Shown: one piece after another, positions 17,353 through 26,072 of the stretch
Layout of the letters: each line of letters opens with the position of its first letter
Numbering within the stretch: position 1 is the first letter of the stretch
Source of the DNA: Longimicrobiales bacterium
GTDB lineage: Bacteria > Gemmatimonadota > Gemmatimonadetes > Longimicrobiales > Gaopeijiaceae
Direction: 5' to 3'
Length of the DNA: 64,000 bases
Assembly (NCBI GenBank): GCA_958295645.1
Contig: OY282361.1
Location: 580,927 to 644,926, forward strand
The notes under the pieces: generated by a model
The model's input: only the letters and a program-made list of their open reading frames with translations
What the model was told of the DNA's origin: nothing
Database searches by the model: none
Program-made: the position numbers and the translations under genes

Positions 17353-19445
17353 TCGACGGCGTTCTCGACAACCTGCGCACGTACTGGATCGCGTACGCGC
17401 TGCTCGCCGCCTACACGATTCTGCTCGCCCGCCACGCCTGGGCGGGCAACCGGCGCACGCGGGGCGTCGCCGACTACTTCGTGGGCGGCCGGTCGATAGG
17501 CCCCGTCGCCATCGGCCTCTCCTTCTTCGCCACGTACTCGAGCACAAACTCGTTCGTGGGGTTCTCGGGCCAAGCATACGACTGGGGCGTCACCTGGTTC
17601 CTTCTCGTTCCCTTCGTCGTGGGCATGAGCCTCTTCGCTTGGCTGGCCGTCGCCCCGAGACTGCGGACCTTCACCGAGTCCATGGGGTCGCTCACGATCC
17701 CGGACTTCATCGGCTTTCGCTTCGGCAGCTCGGGCGCGCGCTTCCTGGCGGCTCTGATCGTGCTGATGGCCTCCTTCTTCTACATGACGGGGGTCTTCAA
17801 GGGCATCGGCAACCTGCTCGAGGTCTTCCTGGAGATTCCCTACCGGGGCGCGATCGCGGTGGTCCTCGTCGTGGTGATGGTGTACACGGTGGCGGGCGGA
17901 TTCATTTCGGTGGTGAAGACCGACGCGTTGCAGGGCTTGGTCATGATCCTGGCCGCCGCGTTGCTGTTCCGGGGCGTCACGGCGGCCGCCGGCGGGCTTG
18001 GGTCGTGGCGGGACCTCGCCTCCAGCGCAACGGAGGCGCCCTTGTTGGAGTGGGGCGGAAGCGTGCCCGTCTCCCTGGTCTTGGGCGTGGTGTTCGCGAC
18101 GACGATCAAGTTTGCGGTGGAGCCCCGCCAGCTGTCGCGGTTCTACGCGCTGGAGAGCCGGGAGGCGGCGCGCCGAGGCCTCTGGGTGTCCACGCTCGCC
18201 TTCACCGTCGTCTACGCCCTGCTCATCCCGGTCGGCCTCTACGCCCGCAACGTCATCCCCGGCGGCATCGCCGACACCGACCTCGTGGTGCCGCGCCTGC
18301 TGGCTGCCGACGGCGTGTTCTCGGCGGGATCGGGCGCCTTCCTGCTCGTGGCGATGGTGGCGGCCGCCATGTCCTCGCTGGACAGCGTGTTGCTGGTGAT
18401 GGCCTCCACCATGGAGCGCGACGTCGTGGGGGTCGCCCGCCGCCGGCTGCGCTCCTGGCGGACCCACGGCGACGCCCTCGAGACTTCCGGCGGCGCCGAG
18501 GCGGGGGGTGGTCCCGGGACGGAGACCGACGCCGAGGCGGGCGGTGGCCCCGAGGCGGAGACCGGCGCCGAGGCAGGGGGTGACTCCGAGCCGGAGAGCC
18601 GTGCGAAGGCAAAGGCCGCCGCCGCCGAACGTTCCATGCTGGGCCGAACCCGCTTGTGGGTGGCCCTGTTCGCCGTGATCACCGCCGTCATCGCGCTCAA
18701 TCCTCCTGGGGGCGTGGTCAGGCTGACGAGCCTGTCGGGCGCGGTCTACGGCGCCTGCTTCGCTCCGCCGCTCGTCCTGGGACTCTACTGGCGCCGGGGG
18801 AACGGCAGGGCCACGGTGGCGGCCTTCGCCACCGGGCTGACCGTCCTAGTTCTGTGGCCCGAGTCCCGCATCCACGAGGTGTTCCCGGCCGTGGCGCTCT
18901 CGTTTCTCGCCTACGTCGCCGTCGCCATCGCGACCCGGCAACGGGAGTCCGCCGACATCGACCGCCTGTTCAAGGACGAACAGTCCGGAGGCCCGACGCC
19001 GTCGGCGAAATTCGATCCCGAATCGCCGGCGCTTGAACTCTCGGGTCACGAACCGCCTCCCGGACCCTCGTCCGACCGCGCCGTCGGCTTGGTGTTCGCC
19101 GCCGCGGCCGCCGTGGTGGGCCTGTGGCCGTTGACGGCAGGCGGCCCGCCCAGAGGGTGGGCGCTGGGATTGGCGGGAGCCTTCGCGCTGGTGGCCGTGG
19201 TCAAGCCGGAACTGCTGGCGCCGCTGAACAAGGCATGGTACCGGCTCGGCATGGCGCTTCACCGCCTTGCGAGCCCGGTCGTCGTCGCCGTAATATACTA
19301 TGTTGCCGTCGTGCCCACGGGCCTGCTGTTGCGGGTCTTCGGAAAGGACGTCTTGCGCTTGCGTTTCGACTCCACGGCGGACAGCTACTGGATGCTTCGG
19401 GATCCCGCGGAATCGCCTCCGGAGTCGATGAAGAACCAATACTAG
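17349..19445 (+). CDS. Sodium:solute symporter fused at its C-terminus to an SxtJ-family membrane domain
   Basis: 698 residues in one uninterrupted frame from an ATG overlapping the synthetase stop (ATGA). Residues 1 to about 540 are an SSS-family symporter with about 13 helices ('YFVGGRSIGPVAIGLSFFAT', 'LTIPDFIGFRFGSSGARFL', 'DALQGLVMILAAALLF'). A Glu/Ala/Gly-rich loop with a repeated 'EAGGGP/EAGGD' unit lies at about 380-425. After a polar linker, residues about 575-698 are a complete SxtJ-like protein: two or three helices, 'LLAPLNKAWYRLGMALHRLA', then 'GKDVLRLRFDSTADSYW' and the ending 'PESMKNQY'. SxtJ is normally a separate small gene before DUF5989 and a carbamoyltransferase; here it precedes exactly those two. 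Its role is unknown in the family. Substrate unknown. Confidence 0.85.
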   Translation: MIDGVLDNLRTYWIAYALLAAYTILLARHAWAGNRRTRGVADYFVGGRSIGPVAIGLSFFATYSSTNSFVGFSGQAYDWGVTWFLLVPFVVGMSLFAWLAVAPRLRTFTESMGSLTIPDFIGFRFGSSGARFLAALIVLMASFFYMTGVFKGIGNLLEVFLEIPYRGAIAVVLVVVMVYTVAGGFISVVKTDALQGLVMILAAALLFRGVTAAAGGLGSWRDLASSATEAPLLEWGGSVPVSLVLGVVFATTIKFAVEPRQLSRFYALESREAARRGLWVSTLAFTVVYALLIPVGLYARNVIPGGIADTDLVVPRLLAADGVFSAGSGAFLLVAMVAAAMSSLDSVLLVMASTMERDVVGVARRRLRSWRTHGDALETSGGAEAGGGPGTETDAEAGGGPEAETGAEAGGDSEPESRAKAKAAAAERSMLGRTRLWVALFAVITAVIALNPPGGVVRLTSLSGAVYGACFAPPLVLGLYWRRGNGRATVAAFATGLTVLVLWPESRIHEVFPAVALSFLAYVAVAIATRQRESADIDRLFKDEQSGGPTPSAKFDPESPALELSGHEPPPGPSSDRAVGLVFAAAAAVVGLWPLTAGGPPRGWALGLAGAFALVAVVKPELLAPLNKAWYRLGMALHRLASPVVVAVIYYVAVVPTGLLLRVFGKDVLRLRFDSTADSYWMLRDPAESPPESMKNQY

Positions 19446-19489
19446 ATTCGTCCTGGCCGCCGTGGCCGGGCGGACACAGGGAGGAGAGC

Positions 19490-19657
19490 ATGAAGTTTTT
19501 TGCGCCGTTTCGATTTCTGCGGGAGTTCTGGGGATTCCTGCGCGTGCGCAAGAAGTATTGGCTGTTTCCCGTCATCGTTTGGTTGCTCGTGCTGGGCGCG
19601 ATATTCGTGCTGGTCCAGGGCAGCCCCGTGGCGCCGATGATCTACCCCATCTTCTGA
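19490..19657 (+). CDS. DUF5989 single-helix membrane protein
   Basis: 55 residues behind a strong ribosome binding site (GGGAGGAG). It has an amphipathic basic start 'FFAPFRFLREFWGFLRVRKK', one membrane helix 'WLFPVIVWLLVLGAIFVLVQ' and the ending 'PVAPMIYPIF'. Size, helix position and ending match DUF5989 proteins, which are found almost only between SxtJ-type genes and NodU/CmcH carbamoyltransferases, as here. The frame is open far upstream but that part is antisense and frame shadow. Function unknown; perhaps it holds the carbamoyltransferase or its substrate at the membrane. Confidence 0.88.
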   Translation: MKFFAPFRFLREFWGFLRVRKKYWLFPVIVWLLVLGAIFVLVQGSPVAPMIYPIF

Positions 19658-19677
19658 GGGAGGCTCGCGCAAGGCCG

Positions 19678-21537
19678 GTGCGTGTCCTCGGCATTTCGGC
19701 GTTCTACCACGACAGCGCGGCGGCGCTGGTGGAAGACGGCCGCATCGTTGCCGCCGCCCAGGAAGAGCGGTTCACCCGCCGCAAGCACGACGCCTCCTAC
19801 CCGGCGCATGCCGTCGAGTGGTGCTTGGCCCAGGGCGCCGTCGCCCCAAGGGATCTCGACCGGGTCGTCTTCTACGACAAGCCGTTTCTCAAGTTCGAAC
19901 GATTGCTGGAGACGACCGTCGCCTTCGCGCCCAAGGGATTTCGATCCTTTGCCAAGGCCATGCCGGTCTGGATCAAGGAAAAGCTGTTCCAGAAGAACCT
20001 GTTGCTCCGCAAGCTCGAGACCCTGGAGCCGGAGACCGGATGGCGCGAGAAGCTGCTCTTCGCCGAGCACCACGAGTCCCATGCGGCCAGCGCCTTCTAT
20101 CCGTCGCCGTTTCGCGAAGCCGCCGTGCTCACCATGGACGGCGTGGGCGAATGGGCCACCACCTCCGCCGGCGTAGGCCGCGGCGCCGATATCGAGTTGA
20201 CGCGCGAGATCCACTTTCCCCACTCCCTGGGGCTTCTCTATTCGACCTTCACCTACTACACCGGCTTCAGAGTCAACTCGGGCGAGTACAAGGTCATGGG
20301 CCTGGCGCCCTACGGCGAGCCCCTCTTCGCGCAGTCGATCCTCGACAACCTGATCGACATCAAGCCCGACGGATCCTTCCGGCTGAACCTGGACTACTTC
20401 GGCTACTGCACCGGCCTCGAGATGACCAACAGCCGGTTCGACGCCCTCTTCGGCGGGCGAGCCCGTGCGCCCGGCGAGCCTCTGGAGCAACGGCACATGG
20501 ACTTGGCCGCCTCGGTGCAGGCGGTCGTGGAGGAGGCCGTGCTGCGGCTGACCCGTTCGCTGAGCGAGGAAACGGGCTTGCGACGCCTGTGCCTGGCGGG
20601 GGGCGTGGCGCTCAACTGCGTGGCCAACGGCAAGGCGCTCCGCGACGGACGCTTCGACGACATCTGGATTCAGCCGGCCGCGGGCGACGCGGGAGGCGCG
20701 CTCGGGGCCGCCCTGCTGGCGAGCCACCGCCTGCTCGGCGAACCCCGCTGGTCCACCGCCGAGAACGGCAGCGGGGGCGACGCCATGGACGCCATGGAGG
20801 GCGCCTTCCTGGGCCCCGAGTACACGCAGGAAGAGACGGCCCAGGCCTTGGACGAGGCGGGCGCCCGGTACGAGGCGCTGTCCGACGAGGCGCTGGTCGG
20901 AGCGGCGGCCTCCGCGCTCGCCGACGGCAAGGTCGTGGGCTGGTTCCAAGGCCGCATGGAGTTCGGCCCTCGCGCTCTGGGCGCCCGGTCCATTCTGGGG
21001 GACCCTCGCAACCCGGACATGCAGAGGATGCTCAACCTCAAGGTGAAGTTCCGGGAGTCCTTCCGCCCCTTCGCTCCCAGCGTGCTGGCCCCCGAGGCCT
21101 CCGACTGGTTCGAACTCGATTGCGACAGCCCCTACATGCTGCTCGTGGCGAACGTCAAGCAGGAACGCCGGCGGGTGGAGGAGGCCGGGGCCCCGGAGCG
21201 CTTCGGCGTCGACAGGCTGCACGTGCCCCGCTCGGACGTGCCCGCCGTGACCCACGTGGACTTCTCGGCCCGCGTGCAGACCGTGCATCCCACCACCAAC
21301 CCCCGCTACTACGCGCTGATCGAGGCCTTCAAGGAACGCACGGGTTGTCCCGTCCTCGTCAACACCAGCTTCAACGTCCGGGGAGAGCCCATCGTCTGCA
21401 CGCCCGAGGACGCCTTTCGCTGCTTCATGGGCACGGGGATGGACTGCTTGGCCGCCGGCAACTGCTTCCTTCGCAAGGAAGAGCAGGATCCCGCCTTGGC
21501 GGGCGAGGCGCACAAGGACGGCTTCGAGCCGGACTGA
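19678..21537 (+). CDS. NodU/CmcH-family O-carbamoyltransferase
   Basis: 619 residues from a GTG ('VRVLGISAFYHDSAAAL'), the family's usual first strand. The N-terminal Kae1-like domain shows 'FAEHHESHAASAFYPSPF' (metal-binding histidines, about residue 135), 'AVLTMDGVGEWATT' and 'GLRRLCLAGGVALNCVANGK' (about 305). The C-terminal YrdC-like part has 'VGWFQGRMEFGPRALGARSI' and 'HVDFSARVQTVHPTTNPRYY', ending 'CLAAGNCFL'. Members carbamoylate hydroxyl groups of antibiotics, nodulation factors or sugars using carbamoyl phosphate and ATP. It closes the synthetase, symporter-SxtJ, DUF5989 operon. The acceptor is unknown; the widespread SxtJ/DUF5989 association suggests a membrane-linked or cell-surface acceptor, which is inference. 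Confidence 0.92.
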   Translation: MRVLGISAFYHDSAAALVEDGRIVAAAQEERFTRRKHDASYPAHAVEWCLAQGAVAPRDLDRVVFYDKPFLKFERLLETTVAFAPKGFRSFAKAMPVWIKEKLFQKNLLLRKLETLEPETGWREKLLFAEHHESHAASAFYPSPFREAAVLTMDGVGEWATTSAGVGRGADIELTREIHFPHSLGLLYSTFTYYTGFRVNSGEYKVMGLAPYGEPLFAQSILDNLIDIKPDGSFRLNLDYFGYCTGLEMTNSRFDALFGGRARAPGEPLEQRHMDLAASVQAVVEEAVLRLTRSLSEETGLRRLCLAGGVALNCVANGKALRDGRFDDIWIQPAAGDAGGALGAALLASHRLLGEPRWSTAENGSGGDAMDAMEGAFLGPEYTQEETAQALDEAGARYEALSDEALVGAAASALADGKVVGWFQGRMEFGPRALGARSILGDPRNPDMQRMLNLKVKFRESFRPFAPSVLAPEASDWFELDCDSPYMLLVANVKQERRRVEEAGAPERFGVDRLHVPRSDVPAVTHVDFSARVQTVHPTTNPRYYALIEAFKERTGCPVLVNTSFNVRGEPIVCTPEDAFRCFMGTGMDCLAAGNCFLRKEEQDPALAGEAHKDGFEPD

Positions 21538-21540
21538 CCC

Positions 21541-24279
21541 CTATCCCCCGGTTCCCGGCTCTCCCGCCGCCGCCGGATGGACGGCCACCGGGCACACCTT
21601 CAGCTCCGCCGTGAGCGTGGCGGGATCGTACCCGCCCCCCGTCAAGACGTTGACCGGCACGTCGTCGAAGGAGAAGGAGGCGAAAACCGTCCCCATGGGC
21701 GACCGGTCCGTGGCCCGCACCTTGATCCTCACGTTGCCCCGCGGGCTCCTCATCTCGGCCCAGCCGCCGTCTTCCAGGCCCCAGCCCGCGACGTCGGCCG
21801 GGTGCACTTCGAGAGCTTCCTCCGCCGCAAGGTAGTCGATCCCGGCCGAACGCCCCGTCTGCGTGCGCGTGTGGTACGACGGCAGCCGCCGTCCCGTGGT
21901 CAGCCAGACGGGGTACTCGTCGGAGATGGTCTCGGCCGGATCGCGGTACTCGGTGAGCGAGAAGATTCCGCGTCCGTTCTCGAACTCGCCTTCGTGCAGA
22001 CGGGGGGTGCCCGGGTGATCGGCGTGCGGCACCGGCCAATGGTATTCCCCGTGCTCGATCCTGTCCCAGTCGAGCCCTTGGTAGGTGGGCGACAGACGGC
22101 AGAGTTCGTTGAAGACTTCCTTGGCCGACTGGAAGCCGAAGCCCTCCCAGCCCATGCGCTCCGCGAGCCGCGAGACGATCCACCAGTCGGGCTTGGCCTC
22201 GCCGGGCGGGGGGACGGCGGCCCGCAGGCGCTGGACGCGGCGTTCTGTGTTGGCGCAGACGCCGTCGGTCTCCGCCCAGGCCGTGGCAGGGAACACCACG
22301 TCGGCCATCTGGGCGGTCTCGGTCATGAAGAGATCGATCACGACCAGGAAGTCCAGGCTCTTCAGGGCGTGCTCGCAGTGGTTGCGGTCGGGGTCCGAGA
22401 CGACGGTGTTCTCGCCGTCCACGATCATCGCCCGGATGCGGTCGCCGGCCAGCTCCAGCGCCGTGACCTTGGTCATGCCCTCCTCGAGGTCCGTCTCGCG
22501 CCCGTACGCTTGGCGGAACTTGGCCTGCGCGGCCGGATCGACCACCGGCTGAAAGCCCGGATAGTTGTTGGGAATCGCGCCCGAATCTCCCGCGCCCTGA
22601 ATGTTGTTCTGTCCGCGCATGGGATTCACGCCGGTGCCCTCGCGCCCGAAGTTGCCGGTGAGCAGCGCCAAGTTGCAGAGGCTCCGAACGTTGTCCACGC
22701 CGCAGATGTGCTCGGTGATTCCCAGCGTGTAGTAGATCGCGCCCCGCGACGCCCGGCCGTACATCTGGGCCGCGGCCTCGATGTCCCGGGCCGGCACCTC
22801 GCAGATCTCCGACGCCCACTCGCAGGTCAGCGGCTCCACGTGGCGGAGAAACGCCTCGCCGCCCCGCGTCCGCTCCGCCATGAACTTCTCGTCGGCCAAC
22901 CCGTCGCGCACGATCACGTGGGCCATTGCCAGAAGCAACGGCACGTCGGAGCCCACGCGGATGGGCAGATGGACGTGAGCCAAGTCCGCAAGCGGCACGC
23001 GCCGGGGGTCGGCGACGATCATCCGCGCTCCTCGGGCAATCGCCTTCTTGAGCCGGGTGGCCGCCACGGGATGGCATTCCGTCATGTTCGTGCCGATGCA
23101 GAACATCACGTCGGCCTTCTCCATGTCGGCAAGCGGGTTCGACATCGCCCCGCGTCCTATGGTTGCCGCCAGACCGGCGACCGAGGGAGCGTGTCAGGCT
23201 CGGCTGCAGTTGTCGATGTGGTTCGTCCCCAGTCCCGCCCGGATGAAGCGCTGCATCATGTACGCGGCCTCGTGCGGCGCCCGCCCGGAGGCGACTCCGT
23301 AGACGGCGTGCCGGCCATGCTCCGCGACGACCTTGCCAAGTCCCTCTGCGGCTCGGTCCAGCGCCTTGTCCCAGGAAGCCGGACGCAGCTCCCCGGTCTC
23401 CCGGTCGCGGACGAACGGGGTGGCCAGGCGATCCCGGTGATGGACGAAGTCGTAGGCGAACTGGCCCTTCACGCACAGGGCGCCCTCGTTCGCGGGCCCG
23501 TCCATGGCGGGAAGGACTCCGACGATCTTGTCCCCTCGCGACATCACGTCCACCGAGCACCCGACGCCGCAGTAGGTGCAGATGGTACGCGTGGTCTTGG
23601 TCTCGCCCGGCACGTCGCGGTTCGCCAGCGCCTTCAGGTCGGCCAGCGCGCCGGTAGGGCAGGTCTGCACGCACTGCCCGCAGAAGGTGCAGGCGGAGTC
23701 CTTCAGCAGGCCGTCGAACTCGGTGACGATCTGCGTGCTGAAGCCGCGGTTCGCCACCGAGATGGCGTAGTCGCCCTCCTGTTCGGCGCAGACTCGGACG
23801 CAGCGGTAGCAGGAGATGCAGTTGTCGTAGTCGCGGCCGATGAACGGGTTGTCGTCGTCGATCCGGCTCTGGCCCGACCGGGCGCCGCGGAACCGGCCGG
23901 GGCGCGCGTCGTAGCGGTCGAGCAGCGCGCCCATCTCCTGCGAGGCGTACCCGTGCAGCGGGTCCACGCGGGCGTCGCGGTTCTCCGAGGCCACCATCTC
24001 GACGAGCGTCCGGCGGCGTTCTTCGAGGCGGGCGGTCCGGCTGCGCACGACCATGCCGGCTTCGGCCCGCGTCGCGCAGGAGGCGACCGGGTTGCGCTGC
24101 CCTTCCACCTCGACCACGCACAGGCGGCAACCGCCGAACGGCTCCAGCCGCGGATCGTAGCAGAGCGCCGGAATGTCCCGGCCGTGCCGGTCTGCCACCT
24201 CGTAGATCGTCTCGCCCTCGGCGAAAGCGAGTCGCTCGCCGTCCAGAACCAGCGTGGCTCGTGCGCCGTTGCGCTTCAT
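21541..24279 (-). CDS. fdhA: Formate dehydrogenase catalytic subunit, NAD-linked type, with selenocysteine encoded by UGA
   Basis: One 912-residue gene if the in-frame TGA at 23194-23196 is read as selenocysteine (position 362). The TGA follows 'NHIDNCSRA' and precedes 'HAPSVAGLA', exactly where formate dehydrogenases carry Sec or Cys as molybdenum/tungsten ligand; both halves are in the same frame. Domains in order: a ferredoxin-like [2Fe-2S] domain (C40, C51, C54, C68), two [4Fe-4S] clusters (C154, C157, C160, C164; C197, C200, C203, C207), the catalytic-domain cluster (C234, C237, C241, C269) and the bis-MGD oxidoreductase core. The start ATG overlaps the fdhB stop as ATGA; an ATG nine bases earlier is possible. 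With FdhB it would oxidise formate to CO2, reducing NAD. Without recoding it would be split in two. Confidence 0.88.
23161..23196 (-). promoter_or_regulatory. UGA selenocysteine codon and bacterial SECIS-like hairpin inside fdhA
   Basis: On the minus strand the TGA (23196-23194) is followed after 11 bases by a hairpin at 23182-23161: 5' arm GGU then CGCC, loop GGUCU, 3' arm GGCG, a three-base bulge GCA, then ACC. The 11-base spacing, the GGUC in the apical loop and the asymmetric bulge resemble the E. coli fdhF SECIS as I recall it (there also 11 bases, loop GGUC). Such hairpins bind SelB and let Sec-tRNA decode UGA. The pairing was done by eye, not folded. Confidence 0.8.
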
Positions 24280-25961
24280 GTCCCCCATCCTTCCTCCATC
24301 CGTCTCCGCAGTTCCTCCGGAAAATACCGAAGCAGGCTCTCCGTCAGCAGGGGGGCGGCCTGGCCCAAGCCGCAGGCGCTGGTCTCCTTCATCGTCTCGT
24401 TCAGGTCCGCCACCTCGTCCACCCATTCGTCGAAGCCGGAGGGACCCTCGCCGTTCAGCCTCTCCGCCAGCCGCTGCGTCCCGATCCGGCAGGGGAAGCA
24501 CTTGCCGCAGGACTCCTCGGCAAAGAACTCCATGGCATTATGGGTGGCGGCGACCATGTCGCGCGAATCGTCGAACACGATGATGCCGCCTGCGCCCAGG
24601 AAGCTTCCGCGCGCCCGCAACGAGGGTTCGTCGAGCGTGGCGCCGAAGTCGCGCTCGCCCAGGAAGCCGCCCGAGAGGCCCGCCATCGTCGCCGCTCGAA
24701 AACGGCGCCCGGGCGGAGGTCCGCCGCACCAGTCGTGGAGCAGCTCGGCGAGCGGCAGCCCGATGGGCGCCTCGTAGTTGCCGGGGCGGCGCACGTCCCC
24801 CGACACGCTCAGGACCTTCGTGCCCGCGTGGCCGTCGCACCCCAGCCCCCGGTACCAGTCTGGCCCCTGCGCGAGGATCGGCGGAACCGAAGCCAGCGTC
24901 TCGACGTTGTTCACCGCCGTGGGCAGGTTCTCGTAGCCGTGCGTCACTGGGAACGGCGGCCGGTTTCGGGGGAAGGGATGGCGGCCCTCCAGCGAATTGA
25001 GCAACGACGTCTCCTCGCCGCAGATGTAGGCGCCTGCGCCCCGGCGGACCACGATCCCGAAGGAGAACTCCGTGTCCAGGACGCGGCCTCCCAGAAGCCC
25101 GGCGCCTTCGGCCTCGGCCACGGCCGCCTCGAGAACGCCGAACGTCTCCGGATACTCGTAGCGGAGATACACGAGCCCCCGCTCGGCGCCCGTCGCGTAG
25201 CCGGCCAGCAGCATCCCCTCCAACAGCGCGTGCGGGTCGTGGTCCATTAGCGCGCGATCCTTGAAGCAGCCGGGCTCGCCTTCGTCCGCGTTGCAGACGA
25301 TGGTCTTGGGCCCGCCCGGCGCCTCTCGCACGGCGCGCCACTTCCGGCCCGTCGGGAATCCCGCGCCGCCGCGCCCGGCCAGCCCGCTCTGGTCGATCTC
25401 GCGGATCACATCGCCGGGCGACATGTCCCGCAGCGCCTTGGCGAGCGCTTCGTAGCCGCCCTGGCTCCGGTAGCCCTCCAAGCTGGCCCGTCCAGCCTCG
25501 CGAATCCCCGCGAAGACGCACTCCCGCACGCCTTCCGGAGGCTCCGGCGGCAACGGGGACGGCCCGCTTTGCAGAGCGCCGCCCGGCCGTCCGGTCAAGA
25601 CGCCGCCGCCGTGGAGGACGGGCACTGGCTCGTCGCAGCGTCCCGGGCAGGGCATGGGGGCCGGGTCGTGCCCCGCCGCCCGGAGGTCCGCCGCGACCTC
25701 GTCCGCGCCCGCGAGACGACACACCGGCCCGTTGCAGAAGCGCGGCCGCCCGCCGCAGCCCGGCTCCCGGGAGAAGTGGTGGTAGAACGTGACCGTGCCA
25801 AAGAGCTCGGCGATGGGCATGTCCAGCCCGTCCGCCACCGCCTGCAACGCCTCCTCCGAGAGGTGCCCGTCCCGTTCGTGGAACTCGTGCAGCAACGGCA
25901 GAAGCGGCGCAGGGCGGTTCTTCCACCGGGCCACGAGTTCGTCGTTGGCGGGGGCTGGCAT
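24276..25961 (-). CDS. fdhB: NAD-dependent formate dehydrogenase diaphorase subunit, NuoE-NuoF fusion
   Basis: 561 residues from the ATG at 25961. The first 120 residues are a NuoE-like thioredoxin-fold [2Fe-2S] domain with C76, C81, C105 and C109. After a linker comes the NuoF-like part: 'GLAGRGGAGFPTGRKW' (NADH/FMN site), 'CNADEGEPGCFKDRALM', 'YICGEETSLLNSLEG' and 'NNVETLASVP'. The C-terminal [4Fe-4S] motif is 'ESCGKCFPCRIGTQR' plus a later Cys in 'SACGLGQ'. It passes electrons from FdhA to NAD+ in the cytosol. Its stop overlaps the fdhA start (ATGA). A much longer upstream frame is antisense to fdhD and was rejected. Confidence 0.93.
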   Translation of the reverse strand: MPAPANDELVARWKNRPAPLLPLLHEFHERDGHLSEEALQAVADGLDMPIAELFGTVTFYHHFSREPGCGGRPRFCNGPVCRLAGADEVAADLRAAGHDPAPMPCPGRCDEPVPVLHGGGVLTGRPGGALQSGPSPLPPEPPEGVRECVFAGIREAGRASLEGYRSQGGYEALAKALRDMSPGDVIREIDQSGLAGRGGAGFPTGRKWRAVREAPGGPKTIVCNADEGEPGCFKDRALMDHDPHALLEGMLLAGYATGAERGLVYLRYEYPETFGVLEAAVAEAEGAGLLGGRVLDTEFSFGIVVRRGAGAYICGEETSLLNSLEGRHPFPRNRPPFPVTHGYENLPTAVNNVETLASVPPILAQGPDWYRGLGCDGHAGTKVLSVSGDVRRPGNYEAPIGLPLAELLHDWCGGPPPGRRFRAATMAGLSGGFLGERDFGATLDEPSLRARGSFLGAGGIIVFDDSRDMVAATHNAMEFFAEESCGKCFPCRIGTQRLAERLNGEGPSGFDEWVDEVADLNETMKETSACGLGQAAPLLTESLLRYFPEELRRRMEEGWGT

Positions 25962-26072
25962 TCTCGTCGGCGGTTCCTCTGCGGGTTTGGGCGCGGCTGG
26001 TTGGCGCGATGGAACATATGTTTGTACCCGGGATTCGGCCAAACCTGTGCACAGAGGGGGAGCGGGGAGAAC
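25962..26072. promoter_or_regulatory. Divergent control region between fdhBA and fdhD-mobAB
   Basis: The 111 bp between the divergent starts are locally AT-richer than the genes. They contain two perfect palindromes, AACATATGTT (26013-26022) and TGTGCACA (26046-26053). Both are plausible operator half-sites or promoter parts for joint control of the enzyme and its maturation genes. I see no convincing sigma-54 or sigma-70 pair, so the exact promoters are not assigned. Confidence 0.4.

Noticed and set aside
14872-17577. 901-codon minus-strand frame over the acyl-CoA synthetase gene
   Set aside because: Only its last 166 codons (14872-15372) encode a plausible membrane protein; the rest is antisense to a complete ANL enzyme.
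19124-19489. Long N-terminal extension of the DUF5989 gene
   Set aside because: It runs in another frame of the SxtJ domain; the 55-residue form from 19490 has a strong RBS and the usual family size.
23194-23196. Stop codon splitting formate dehydrogenase alpha into two genes, or a nonsense pseudogene
   Set aside because: Both parts are in the same frame, and the TGA is at the exact Sec position with a SECIS-like hairpin behind it.
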